A DNA stretch of 64,000 nt from contig NZ_QXQB01000001.1 in the NCBI RefSeq assembly GCF_003605435.1, forward strand, positions 930,001-994,000. The letters run 5' to 3'. Numbering within the stretch: position 1 is the first letter of the stretch; every line of letters starts with the position of its first letter. Below the pieces are notes generated by a model. The model searched no databases. It had not been told where the DNA came from and saw only the letters and a program-made list of their open reading frames with translations. The translations under genes and the position numbers were made by a program. This DNA is from Paenibacillus pinisoli (GTDB taxonomy: Bacteria; Bacillota; Bacilli; Paenibacillales; Paenibacillaceae). Shown piece by piece: positions 44,640 to 54,150 of the stretch.

Positions 44640-44954
44640 ACGATTGACCTCCTGTACAAATAGGATGAATAACGGGTGCATGCTGTCAGTCTTTCCAATC
44701 GGGTCACCCGTTACATCTAGACTAATGCATGCCGCTTTCCGGTTAAATAACGCACATTCAACAACGATAACGAGGGTTTAAAGAAATCATTCGCGTACGA
44801 AATATGAAATGAGTACTTCGCATGCATCAACATAATGGCCAGGATTAACCCCTCATTTTCAATTATTTTCTAAAAATTTAAGAATTCCGCTATTCAGACT
44901 CGTCCGACTCCTATAGAATAGTGTCAAATACTAGATTATAAGGAGACATCTGTC
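44640..44954. other. Divergent intergenic region (315 bp), nothing firmly identified
   Basis: This stretch separates the minus-strand binding-protein gene from the plus-strand YHYH gene and should hold both promoters. I find only a short CGGGT/ACCCG inverted repeat at 44700-44710 and A/T-rich DNA at about 44850-44940; no hexamer pair with correct spacing stands out. Confidence 0.6.
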
Positions 44955-45782
44955 ATGATGAAAAAGACAACTGCACTGATCGCCATCTTATTGTTTTTAT
45001 GCAGCAGCCTGGCAGCTGCCCATCCGGGCCGCACGGATTCGAATGGCGGGCATACATGCCGCACCAATTGCGAGAAGTGGGGGCTGGAATACGGGGAATA
45101 CCACTACCATAACGGCGGGGGCAAAAGCAAAAGCTCCTCCTCTTCTTCATCGTCATCCTCCAAAGCCGCCGACACCAGAAGCGCAGCGGAGATCGAAGCC
45201 GACGGCTATATTTGGAACGGGGATTATTATTTGAAGCAGGGCAGCTATTACAACGCGTTATACTACTATTTCCAAACCCAAGATACGGGCTACAGCTGGA
45301 AAGTAAATGCCTCGAATCAATCGGCAGCAGCCAAAAAAGTAGCGGAGCAGGCCAAAGCCTTCTACGAATCCGACCAGCTTGATAAAGCGAAGCTTTATTA
45401 CGAGCTTCTCGGACAAGACGCATCTTACAGCAAAACGTATAACGTCCCTGCGAACCTCGGGCTGATACAGGAACGCCAGGCATTCCTGAGTGCCTTCGCC
45501 AATGCCCGCTGGTATTACAATCAGAAGAACTACGTCAACGCCGTCCTTATCGCCGACAAAAAAATGAAAGAAGGACTTGCTGCGAACAAGCATGCCGTGC
45601 AGTTCATGAAAGACGCTGCGCTTAAGCTTTCGCAGCAAGCATATAGCGCATATGTGGAAAAAGATTACGCAAACGCCCTCAAGCGCTATAACGTTATCGC
45701 CAATGCCGAATATGCCCCTGCAGATTTGAAAGAAGGCGCCAGGAAAAACGCCCTCATTGCCGAGCGGCAGATGAAGGAGTAG
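44955..45782 (+). CDS. Secreted YHYH-domain protein with TPR-like repeats
   Basis: A 275-residue exported protein: signal peptide (residues 1-22), then the YHYH motif HPGRTDSNGGHTCRTNCEKW with EYGEYHYHN (about 23-52), a run of ten Ser (about 60-69), and a helical C-terminus rich in Tyr and Ala whose repeated pattern (YFQTQDTGY, AKLYYELLGQDAS, ALKRYNVIANAEYA) looks like tetratricopeptide repeats. YHYH proteins are small Cys/His-rich modules of unknown function on the outside of Bacillota cells, possibly metal binding. ATG has AAGGAG nine bases upstream. Confidence 0.85.
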   Translation: MMKKTTALIAILLFLCSSLAAAHPGRTDSNGGHTCRTNCEKWGLEYGEYHYHNGGGKSKSSSSSSSSSSKAADTRSAAEIEADGYIWNGDYYLKQGSYYNALYYYFQTQDTGYSWKVNASNQSAAAKKVAEQAKAFYESDQLDKAKLYYELLGQDASYSKTYNVPANLGLIQERQAFLSAFANARWYYNQKNYVNAVLIADKKMKEGLAANKHAVQFMKDAALKLSQQAYSAYVEKDYANALKRYNVIANAEYAPADLKEGARKNALIAERQMKE

Positions 45783-45853
45783 ACCTGAAAGACTAGACCT
45801 TCTCCGATTTTGCCAGATGGCTTATTGGGGGGCCTTTCATATCGTTCCTGTCC

Positions 45854-45904
45854 AAATAAAACAAGCTGGCTCCGGCTCTCTGCCGATCCCAGCTTGTTTT
45901 ATTT
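45854..45904. terminator. Bidirectional terminator
   Basis: AAATAAAACAAGCTGG (45854-45869) and CCAGCTTGTTTTATTT (45889-45904): perfect 16-bp arms, T-rich on both strands. It serves the YHYH gene and the convergent YdeI/VOC pair. Confidence 0.9.
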
Positions 45905-45927
45905 GCTGCGCCGCTTTTCCTCTGAGA

Positions 45928-46488
45928 CTACCCTTCCAAAAGACGGCCTTCATCATGCCACTGCCCATACATTTTATTCTCGCGGGTATGCGTTATAAAC
46001 TTATCTAACCTTGAGGCATACAGAGCTGCGTCCTTTTCAACGGACTGAATATTATCGATTCTGATTCTGACATACAGCTCGGGCATGGCCTGAAAGTTGC
46101 TGTAGAGCTCTTCATCCTGCTTCAGCAACCGCAAGATATCTTCTTGAATCGCGAATGAATCCGGGCCCATATCCGGCAAAACGCTCCTTCCCGCCTCTGT
46201 CATTAAACCTAGCCGGTCCAGCCGCCGGACGCGTTCCTTGTTCAGCTCTGTCCAGCTGCTGTTTTTCCGCCGGGGAGAGAAGCGCTGGGCAGTCTGATTA
46301 TCATCTATACGTTTGCGGGTACTGTCAATCCAGCCAAAACAAAGCGCCTCTTCCACGATGTCGAAATAGCTGATCGGATCGTTCTTCGCTCTAATCAGCC
46401 AGCAATACGGCTGCAATTGATGATGCGCGCCGAGCCACTCTCGCCATTCTTGGCGGTTGCCTGCCCGCACGGCATTATCAATGATCAT
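45928..46488 (-). CDS. YdeI/OmpD-associated family protein
   Basis: A 186-residue soluble protein of the YdeI family: REWLGAHHQLQPYCWLIRAK near the start, the typical SYFDIVEEALCFGWIDSTRKRID (about 40-62), RFSPRRKNSSWTELNKERVRRL, and a C-terminal helical region with FITHTRENKMYGQWHDEGRL. The molecular function is unknown; some relatives affect resistance to peptides. Its start overlaps the end of the VOC gene by 11 bp, so the two are one operon. Confidence 0.88.
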   Translation of the reverse strand: MIIDNAVRAGNRQEWREWLGAHHQLQPYCWLIRAKNDPISYFDIVEEALCFGWIDSTRKRIDDNQTAQRFSPRRKNSSWTELNKERVRRLDRLGLMTEAGRSVLPDMGPDSFAIQEDILRLLKQDEELYSNFQAMPELYVRIRIDNIQSVEKDAALYASRLDKFITHTRENKMYGQWHDEGRLLEG

Positions 46489-46933
46489 GAACTATCACAC
46501 CCTTCTGCCGTTGTTCCCATACGTCTACGTAATGCGGATTGAACATAATGCCCAGCACGTTGCCGAATGGATCTATGACCGAAGCTGTGACGAATCCAGA
46601 GTCGCCTCTAGGTGTAATTGGTTCGTACTCTGCAGCGCCCATCTCCTTCAGCTTTTGCAGCATCGCATGAATATCATCCACATGCCAATACATGATGGCG
46701 CCCCCGGGACCGGCAGCTGCTGCGGCAGGAGCAAAACGGCGATTAATGATGCCAAGCTCATGCTGGTAATCCCCAAGCCGGAATTCCGCATAAGCAAGCC
46801 GGCCATCCGGTCCCGACCGTTCAAAGTACGGGGCAAGGCCGAGGAGCTCCGCATACCATGCTTTCGCCGCCTCCACATCATCCGCCCAATAACTGATCGT
46901 CGCAAATCCTCGCAAAGATTGTATTTTGCTCAT
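46478..46933 (-). CDS. VOC/glyoxalase-fold protein
   Basis: A 151-residue vicinal-oxygen-chelate protein with paired beta-alpha-beta-beta-beta modules: ATISYWADDVEAAKAWYAELLGLAPYF, MYWHVDDIHAMLQKLKEMGAAEY, and VIDPFGNVLGIMFNPHY at the end. Members include glyoxalase-like enzymes, dioxygenases and antibiotic-binding proteins; the exact role is unknown. ATG has GGGAGG eight bases upstream. A palindrome at 47000-47017 is a likely operator. Confidence 0.9.
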   Translation of the reverse strand: MSKIQSLRGFATISYWADDVEAAKAWYAELLGLAPYFERSGPDGRLAYAEFRLGDYQHELGIINRRFAPAAAAAGPGGAIMYWHVDDIHAMLQKLKEMGAAEYEPITPRGDSGFVTASVIDPFGNVLGIMFNPHYVDVWEQRQKGVIVHDH

Positions 46934-46999
46934 TATAGCTGCCTCCCGAATATTCAAGATTGAACTGCTCTTCTTGGTTCCAATTGTATCCCCCCAACG

Positions 47000-47017
47000 C
47001 TGACATCTGTATGTCAG
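47000..47017. promoter_or_regulatory. Palindromic operator before the VOC/YdeI operon
   Basis: CTGACAT-CTGT-ATGTCAG, perfect seven-base arms (ten with one wobble when extended). It lies about 70 bases upstream of the VOC start, just upstream of a TACAAT -10-like element (46983-46988). TetR- or MarR-type regulators use such sites; none is encoded nearby. Confidence 0.5.
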
Positions 47018-47107
47018 TGTTTCCAATCCTATTTTTTAATAGCCCTATTATGCTAAGCTTGAGAATCTTTCTATCTGAAACGAGCCGTTGGAGAGGGACA
47101 CTTCTAC

Positions 47108-47143
47108 AAAACAAGGCGCAGCCATTGGGCTGCGCCTTGTTTT
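47108..47143 (-). terminator. Terminator of the met operon
   Basis: AAAACAAGGCGCAGCC, four-base loop, GGCTGCGCCTTGTTTT: perfect 16-bp arms ending in T-rich tails, 14 bases past the last stop of the metY-metNIQ-oxidoreductase operon. Confidence 0.9.
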
Positions 47144-47156
47144 GCTCCATATCCAA

Positions 47157-48176
47157 TTAAGGGGTAGCCCGTGCGGCGTGCGCTGCTTCGATCAGCAGCT
47201 CGAAGCTGCGGATGCGCTTCTCCGGATGGCGGATCGGAGCGAGCAAGACCAGCTCAGGCACGTTCAGCCGCTCGGCTTTGCGCTGCAGTTCATGCCATAC
47301 CGACTCGCCCGTGCCTTTGATCACATGCGGCTCCCTCACTTCGATTGTGTATGGCTCTGTCGATTGCTTCTCGAATTGCTGGGCATGCTCCAGCGTCGAT
47401 ACCGTGATAGTGCGACCGCTTGCCAGATGAATCTTGATATGCTGCACCTCGCTGGCAATCGCCGCAGCCTCTTCTTCCGTATCCGAGGCAATTACCGAAA
47501 GCGCCGCCAGAGGCAGCGGCTCTGAGCCGCGGACGGAAATAAAAGCTTCCCGATAAGCGTTCAAAGCCTCCTCTGCCGCAGCCTCGTCCCCTGTAATAAA
47601 TAGAGAGAAGACGTACGGCAATCCCAGCCGGGCAGCTTGTTTGGCGCTTTCGACCGACGTGCCCAGAATGAAGAGATCGGCGGGAATGAATGGAATCGGC
47701 GTCGCCTTCAATCCGTACAGCGGATGGCTCTCCTCCAAGGAATCCGTCAAGTACCGGTCCAGCTCCGCCAGCTTCTCCGTCAAGTCAGGCAAGGCGCCGT
47801 CATTGTTCTGCCTGAGCGCCTGAGCAGACTTCGGCAAGCCGCCAGGCGAGCGTCCGATCCCAAGATCGACACGGCCGGGTGCCAGCGATGACAGCACGTT
47901 GAAATTTTCCGCTACCTTGTACGGACTGTAGTGCTGAAGCATGACGCCGCCGGACCCTACACGAATCCGCTCCGTACTTGCCAGCAAATACGCAATGAGC
48001 ACCTCCGGCGACGATCCTGCCACATGGGTGGAATCATGATGCTCCGACACCCAGAAGCGGTGATAGCCCAGCTGCTCTGCCCGCTGCGCCAGCCGCACGG
48101 TGCTTCGCAGCGCTTCCGATCCTGTATCTTCTTTATAAATTGGACTTTGGTCCAATATGCTTAACCGAATAGCCAT
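47157..48176 (-). CDS. LLM-class flavin-dependent oxidoreductase
   Basis: A 339-residue bacterial luciferase-like protein: LSILDQSPIYKEDTGSEALRSTVRLAQRAEQLGYHRFWVSEHHDS (about 5-49), VGSGGVMLQHYSPYKVAENFNVLSSLAPGRVDLGIGRSPGG (about 78-118), and a C-terminal barrel region. It uses reduced flavin to oxidise an organic substrate. ATG 48176 follows GGGAGG by seven bases. It is the last gene of the metY-metNIQ operon, which suggests a role in recovering sulfur from an organic compound (inferred from context). Confidence 0.9.
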   Translation of the reverse strand: MAIRLSILDQSPIYKEDTGSEALRSTVRLAQRAEQLGYHRFWVSEHHDSTHVAGSSPEVLIAYLLASTERIRVGSGGVMLQHYSPYKVAENFNVLSSLAPGRVDLGIGRSPGGLPKSAQALRQNNDGALPDLTEKLAELDRYLTDSLEESHPLYGLKATPIPFIPADLFILGTSVESAKQAARLGLPYVFSLFITGDEAAAEEALNAYREAFISVRGSEPLPLAALSVIASDTEEEAAAIASEVQHIKIHLASGRTITVSTLEHAQQFEKQSTEPYTIEVREPHVIKGTGESVWHELQRKAERLNVPELVLLAPIRHPEKRIRSFELLIEAAHAARATP

Positions 48177-48200
48177 CTTGCAGCCTCCCTGCGCCAAACC

Positions 48201-49061
48201 TTAGAATGCCGGCACGACCGCTACGCCGTACTTCTCTTCAATAAACTTCTTCACCTCAGGCGAGGTGAGCGCTTCATCCAGCTTCTTGATTTCTTCGCGG
48301 TTCTCGTCGCCTTTGCGCACAACAATGATGTTGGCATAAGGAGAATTCGCATTTTCGCGGAACAGGGCCGACTCCGGATCGATCTTCGCCTCCAGAATCA
48401 AGTTCGTATTAATAATGGCGCCGTCCAAGTCCGGCAGCGCGCGCGGCAGCGTCGCGGAGTCAGCTTCAATGAATTCCAGCTTCAGCGGATTATCCACAAT
48501 ATCCTTCGGTGTCGCCTCGTAAGTCGTCAGACCGTCGCGCAGCTTGATCAGCCCCTGCTCTTGAAGCAGCACCAGCGCGCGGTATTCGTTGGACGGATTG
48601 TTCGGAATGCCGATTTTGGCGCCTTCCTTGATCTCATCCTTCGACTTCAGCTTGTCGGAGTAAAAGCCAATGGGCTCGACGTGAACCTTCGTCGTTACAG
48701 CAAAATCATAGCCTTTCTCATCCTTGACCGAATCGAGATACGGCACATGCTGGAAGAAGTTCGCATCGATCTGCTTCTCATGCAGCGCCGGATTAAGCTG
48801 CCCCTCATCATCGAATACGACCACTTCGAGGTCTACACCCTTCTCCTTCAGCGATGCTTTCACTTCATTCAATATTTCAGCATGCGGCACGGCAGCAGAG
48901 CCGACCTTCAGCGTTACGCTTCCTGTATTGCCGCCGGCGGCCTCCGACGGACCCGGCTCATTGCCTTTATCCTTATTGCCCGAAGAGCAGCCCGCCGCCA
49001 CGATGGCAAGAGTCAGCATCAGAGCAACTACTGTCATATGTTTGATTTTTTTACGTTTCAT
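48201..49061 (-). CDS. metQ: Methionine ABC transporter substrate-binding lipoprotein
   Basis: A 286-residue NlpA-family lipoprotein: signal peptide with lipobox VAAGC, then VTLKVGSAAVPHAEILNEVKASLKEKGVDLEVVVFDDEGQLNPALHEKQIDANFFQHVPYLD, the classic MetQ pattern. It binds methionine or related compounds and pairs with MetI and MetN upstream in the same operon. ATG 49061 was chosen over a TTG three codons earlier that sits close to the AGAAGG ribosome site. Confidence 0.94.
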   Translation of the reverse strand: MKRKKIKHMTVVALMLTLAIVAAGCSSGNKDKGNEPGPSEAAGGNTGSVTLKVGSAAVPHAEILNEVKASLKEKGVDLEVVVFDDEGQLNPALHEKQIDANFFQHVPYLDSVKDEKGYDFAVTTKVHVEPIGFYSDKLKSKDEIKEGAKIGIPNNPSNEYRALVLLQEQGLIKLRDGLTTYEATPKDIVDNPLKLEFIEADSATLPRALPDLDGAIINTNLILEAKIDPESALFRENANSPYANIIVVRKGDENREEIKKLDEALTSPEVKKFIEEKYGVAVVPAF

Positions 49062-49105
49062 CGGAATCAAGACCTTCTTTCATGTGATTGGATGGTGTGA
49101 ATGGA

Positions 49106-49774
49106 TTATTCCCGTTTGAACCGCCGCTGCTGAATGCTGCGGGCAGTCAAGTCGCCCGTCCATTGAATCAGTTGAACGAGCGCAATAATAACAAGCACGG
49201 TCGCAAGCAGAATATCTTCCCGGAACCGTTGATAGCCGAACCGGATCGCCAAGCTGCCCAGCCCGCCCGCTCCGATCGCTCCGGCAACTGCCGTAAATTC
49301 CGTAATGGCAATGACAGCTATCGTCGCTGCCCGTACTAGTGCAGGCAAGGCCTCGGGTATGAGCACGCGGAAAATGATGACGGCAGGAGAAGCGCCGACC
49401 GACTTCGCTGCCTCAATCTTGCCAGCGGTAACCTCCTTGAGCGAGTTCTCGATGATTCGCGCCAGGAAGGGAGCCGCCCCGATCGACAGGGCGACGATTG
49501 CCGCCTTCGGACCAAGCGAGGTGCCGACGATGAAGCGCGATACGGGCAGCAGAATGACGATCAGAATAATAAACGGCAAGGAGCGGACGGTATTAATGAT
49601 GAAGCCGATCACCTTGTTCAGAATCGGAATCGGCAGAATGCCGCCTCTCTCCGTCACAACCACCGTGATGCCAAGCGCAAGGCCAATGGCGAGGGCGAAC
49701 AGCGACGACCAGAACACCATGTACAGCGTCTCCAGCAGTCCTGTCCACAGCAAATCGAATAGGTCATCCCTCAT
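49106..49774 (-). CDS. metI: Methionine ABC transporter permease
   Basis: A 222-residue permease with five to six hydrophobic segments and the MetI-type loop [32 protein letters not shown] (about 118-149) that contacts MetN. The start overlaps the metN stop by four bases. Confidence 0.94.
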   Translation of the reverse strand: MRDDLFDLLWTGLLETLYMVFWSSLFALAIGLALGITVVVTERGGILPIPILNKVIGFIINTVRSLPFIILIVILLPVSRFIVGTSLGPKAAIVALSIGAAPFLARIIENSLKEVTAGKIEAAKSVGASPAVIIFRVLIPEALPALVRAATIAVIAITEFTAVAGAIGAGGLGSLAIRFGYQRFREDILLATVLVIIALVQLIQWTGDLTARSIQQRRFKRE

Positions 49775-50559
49775 ATGCCTGCACCCTGTCCCTCTACCAA
49801 AAACCGATTGGCGTAATAATTTTGCACAATATGAACGAACCGCTTCGACGTGGCGCTCTCGGGATGCATAAAAAATTTATCCACCGTACCCGTCTCCACA
49901 ATTCTTCCGCCTTCGATGACCGCCATCCGGTTGCAAATATGCTGCAGCACATCCAGCTCATGCGTGATGAGCACAATCGTCAGCTTCAGCTTGCGGTTAA
50001 TATCCTTCATCAGCTCCAGGATGGAATGCGTCGTCTCCGGGTCGAGCGCCGATGTCGCTTCGTCGCTGAGCAGCACATCGGGGTCATTAGCCAGCGCTCG
50101 CGCGATACCTACGCGCTGCTTCTGTCCCCCGCTCAGCTGCGACGGATACATTCCCGCCTTGTCGGACAGCTGCACCAGCTCCAGAATATCGGTTACTCTG
50201 TCGCGAATCTCGGATTTGCTCCTTCCCGCCACCTCCAGCGGGAAGGCGACATTGCCGAATACCGTACGGGAGTCCAGCAGGTTGAACTGCTGGAAGATCA
50301 TGCCGATCTTCTGCCGCGCTTGCCGCAGCTCCTTCCCCTTAAGCTGCATAATATCTTTGCCGCCGACCAAGATGGAGCCCGTATCCGGCTCCTCCAGCCG
50401 GTTCAAGCAGCGGATGAGCGTTGATTTGCCCGCGCCGCTGAAGCCGATAATGCCGAAAATATCGCCCTTGTCGATATGCAGATCGATTCCGTCAAGCGCC
50501 TGTACCGCAGCTCCTTTTGTTGTTGAGTAGCTCTTGCTCAATTGTTGTACTGTAATCAT
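49771..50559 (-). CDS. metN: Methionine ABC transporter ATP-binding protein
   Basis: A 262-residue ATPase with Walker [10 protein letters not shown] (about 38-46), signature [15 protein letters not shown] (about 140), and Walker [13 protein letters not shown]. The chain ends soon after the ATPase core, so the regulatory C-terminal ACT-like domain of full-length MetN (about 340 residues) is missing. It therefore probably lacks methionine feedback inhibition. It starts 23 bp after metY. Confidence 0.92.
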   Translation of the reverse strand: MITVQQLSKSYSTTKGAAVQALDGIDLHIDKGDIFGIIGFSGAGKSTLIRCLNRLEEPDTGSILVGGKDIMQLKGKELRQARQKIGMIFQQFNLLDSRTVFGNVAFPLEVAGRSKSEIRDRVTDILELVQLSDKAGMYPSQLSGGQKQRVGIARALANDPDVLLSDEATSALDPETTHSILELMKDINRKLKLTIVLITHELDVLQHICNRMAVIEGGRIVETGTVDKFFMHPESATSKRFVHIVQNYYANRFLVEGQGAGI

Positions 50560-50582
50560 GCATACCTGCCTCCGCCCCGCCC

Positions 50583-51995
<1,413 letters not shown>

Positions 51996-52000
51996 TCATA

Positions 52001-52013
52001 CCTACTTAGTTGG
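52001..52013. promoter_or_regulatory. Partial palindrome downstream of the metY promoter
   Basis: CCTACTTAGTTGG: CC-ACT and AGT-GG are symmetric about a central T. It lies about +6 to +18 from the predicted transcription start, a good place for a repressor such as a sulfur-status regulator (inference). Confidence 0.4.
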
Positions 52014-52025
52014 ACTTATGATCAC

Positions 52026-52054
52026 AGTATAGGCCAGCTTCCCGGTTTCGTCAA
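52026..52054 (-). promoter_or_regulatory. SigA promoter of the metY operon
   Basis: On the minus strand TTGACG (52049-52054), 17-bp spacer, TATACT (52026-52031), each 5/6 to consensus with ideal spacing. Transcription should begin near 52019. Confidence 0.75.
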
Positions 52055-52099
52055 TATTTCAAAAAAATTTAATTTTGAGCATTCATTTGAAATATAGGA

Positions 52100-52128
52100 T
52101 TGACGACCAGTTTACCCCATGTTAAATT
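52100..52128 (+). promoter_or_regulatory. Candidate promoter of the NtaA-type monooxygenase
   Basis: TTGACG (52100-52105), 17-bp spacer, TAAATT (52123-52128), 50 bases before the ATG at 52178; divergent from the metY promoter. Confidence 0.45.
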
Positions 52129-52177
52129 ATTTTCCAATAAATCTTATGCGATTAATAGGATATAAGGAGTGGACAAC

Positions 52178-53515
52178 ATGACAGCAAAACGTCAAATTAA
52201 ACTATCCGCCTACCTGGTCGGAACCGGCATGCATACGGCCTCCTGGCGGCTGCCGGATGCGCAGCCCGGCTCCAGCATCGACATTGATTACTATAAGCGT
52301 CTGGCACAGACAGCCGAACGCGGCAAGTTCGATATCGCCTTCCTGGCTGACAGCCTCGCCATTAACGAAGTGTCCCATCCCAACATTCTGAACCGCTTTG
52401 AGCCGGTCACACTGATTGCCGCTCTGGCAGGCGCTACATCGCATATCGGCCTCGTCGCTACCGCTTCCACTTCCTACATTGAGCCGTTCAATCTGGCAAG
52501 GCTGCTCATGTCGGTTGACCATATCAGCAAAGGACGAGCGGGATGGAATATCGTTACCACACGCGATCTCTCCGGCAATACAGCTCGCAACTTCGGCGCG
52601 GAGGAGCATCTGGAGCACAGCTTCCGCTATAAGCGAGCGGCTGAATTCCTGCAAGTGGTGCGCGGGCTATGGGACTCCTGGGAGGACGATGCTTTCGTGC
52701 GCGACAAGGAATCCGGCGTCTTCTTCGAACCCGGGAAGCTGCATCGCATCCGGCACAAAGGCGAATTCTTCTCCGTGGAAGGGCCGCTTAATATCGGCCG
52801 TTCGCCGCAAGGCCATCCCGTCCTTGTCCAAGCCGGCACCTCGGATTCTGGCCAAAGCTTCTCGTCCCAGGTTGCAGAGGTTATCTTTTCGATCAAGTAC
52901 AGCTTCGCGGATGCAGCGGAATTCTACCGTTCGTACAAACAAATTGTGGCAGATTCCGGCCGCAATCTGGAGCATGTCCATATATTGCAGGGCTTCTCCC
53001 CGATTATCGGGAGCACGGAAGCGGAGGCGCAGGAAAAGCGGCTGCAGCTGGAGGTGCTCATCAGCGAGGAAACCGGCATCGGCTTCCTCTCCGACTACTT
53101 CAAGGATATCGACTTTACGGGCTGCACGCTGGACACCCGAGCCGACGAACTGGGCCTTGGCAAGCTGCAGCTAGCCAAGCCGGATTACCGCAAGCATCAG
53201 CCCGTCATTGAGCGGGAGAATCCTAATCTTCGGGAGGTATACTCCTTACTTACCGGCGCCTTTAGCGGCGAAGACTGGGTAGGCACTCCAGAGAAAATTG
53301 CGGATACCATTGAACGATGGTTCAACGGCGGAGCTGCCGACGGCTTTATGCTGATGGCGCCTTCCTTGCCCGATGGGCTGGAGGACTTCGTCGATCATGT
53401 CGTTCCGCTTCTGCAGAAGCGCGGGCTGTTCCGCAAGGAATACGAAGGCGCGACGCTGCGCGAGCATCTGGGTATTCCCGTTCCTCCTAACCGATATATA
53501 AGCATCCATGCCTGA
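52178..53515 (+). CDS. NtaA/SnaA/DszA-family flavin-dependent monooxygenase
   Basis: A 445-residue LLM protein of the nitrilotriacetate monooxygenase group: IKLSAYLVGTGMHTASWRLPDAQ near the N-terminus, IGLVATASTSYIEPFNLARLLMSVDHISKGRAGWNIVTT in the first third, VLVQAGTSDSGQSFSSQVAEVIF mid-protein and DWVGTPEKIADTIERWFNGGAADGFML near the C-terminus. Reduced flavin would come from a separate reductase. ATG 52178 follows AAGGAG by eight bases. Being divergent from the metY operon, it may free sulfur from an organosulfur compound; the substrate is unknown. Confidence 0.9.
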   Translation: MTAKRQIKLSAYLVGTGMHTASWRLPDAQPGSSIDIDYYKRLAQTAERGKFDIAFLADSLAINEVSHPNILNRFEPVTLIAALAGATSHIGLVATASTSYIEPFNLARLLMSVDHISKGRAGWNIVTTRDLSGNTARNFGAEEHLEHSFRYKRAAEFLQVVRGLWDSWEDDAFVRDKESGVFFEPGKLHRIRHKGEFFSVEGPLNIGRSPQGHPVLVQAGTSDSGQSFSSQVAEVIFSIKYSFADAAEFYRSYKQIVADSGRNLEHVHILQGFSPIIGSTEAEAQEKRLQLEVLISEETGIGFLSDYFKDIDFTGCTLDTRADELGLGKLQLAKPDYRKHQPVIERENPNLREVYSLLTGAFSGEDWVGTPEKIADTIERWFNGGAADGFMLMAPSLPDGLEDFVDHVVPLLQKRGLFRKEYEGATLREHLGIPVPPNRYISIHA

Positions 53516-53518
53516 ACG

Positions 53519-53562
53519 ATGGGGCTGGCCTGACGCAGCGGCGACAGGCCAGCCCCATGCTT
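53519..53562 (+). terminator. Terminator of the NtaA-type gene
   Basis: ATGGGGCTGGCCTG and CAGGCCAGCCCCAT, perfect 14-bp arms with a 12-base loop, then GCTTTT. It lies four bases past the stop. Confidence 0.85.
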
Positions 53563-53590
53563 TTGGCGATTCAAGAAGTGTACTCATCAA

Positions 53591-53644
53591 CCGGATCACA
53601 AAAAGAGATGCACAGCAGCAGCGCATCTCTTTTTTGTGATCCGG
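53591..53644. terminator. Second long hairpin downstream of the NtaA-type gene
   Basis: 21-base left arm starting CCGGATCACAAAAAGAGATG and a 22-base right arm with a single bulge, around an 11-base loop; T-runs lie within the arms on both strands. Its core (GAGATGC...GCATCTC then T) resembles the metY leader hairpin, but here it follows a finished gene. The rest of the gap to 53803 shows no clear promoter. Confidence 0.7.
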
Positions 53645-53803
53645 TCAATATCAAGGAAAAAAAGCCATTGATGCTTCAAATTCACAAAACATTCTTCGAC
53701 TTTTTATTCCACATATCGCCATTCTTCTCTATTTGTTGTAAACTATAGATAAGAAATGATACTTTCGCATGAAATTTTATACTTTCAAAGGAGGATAAGC
53801 CCT

Positions 53804-54019
53804 TTGGACTGTCCATGTAGAACTCAAATCGAGAAGCTCAGAGTCATTATGGAAAACACATTTGACGAGTTCCAATCCTTCGTCGACCCCTCTGTGCTGC
53901 TCGCAAGCCAAGCGCTGGATGACGCGCTTGTCCAATATCGCAAATGTCCAATGTACAACCAATGCAACCAATGGGGCCGCCCTTGCACCGAAGACAATAA
54001 GAAACGCATAGCCGGCTAA
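53804..54019 (+). CDS. Spo0E-family aspartyl-phosphate phosphatase-like protein
   Basis: A 71-residue protein with the Spo0E-type helical hairpin signature FQSFVDPSVLLASQALDDALVQY (about 24-46), in which the S-x-x-LD pattern marks dephosphorylation of Spo0A~P-type receivers. Cys residues at 3 and 5 (MDCPCRTQ), and three more near the C-terminus, are unusual additions. TTG at 53804 follows AAAGGAGG by eight bases; an internal ATG at 53849 would remove part of the first helix. It would delay sporulation by lowering Spo0A~P (by family). Confidence 0.8.
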   Translation: MDCPCRTQIEKLRVIMENTFDEFQSFVDPSVLLASQALDDALVQYRKCPMYNQCNQWGRPCTEDNKKRIAG

Positions 54020-54112
54020 GGTCCCTGTCTCCCGTATACCTATCCCACATATACCTATAAGGCTGCATAAGCATCAGCATAACTCAGTTGCTCCGTGCCG
54101 CTGCCAAATGAA

Positions 54113-54140
54113 AGAAGCCCCGAGGCGCTCGGAGGCTTCT
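54113..54140 (-). terminator. Terminator-like hairpin of the FadR-type regulator
   Basis: AGAAGCC-CCGA, five-base loop, TCGG-A-GGCTTCT (one bulge), with CTTTCATTT following on the minus strand. It lies ten bases past the regulator stop. Confidence 0.6.
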
Positions 54141-54150
54141 ATTGTCATGT

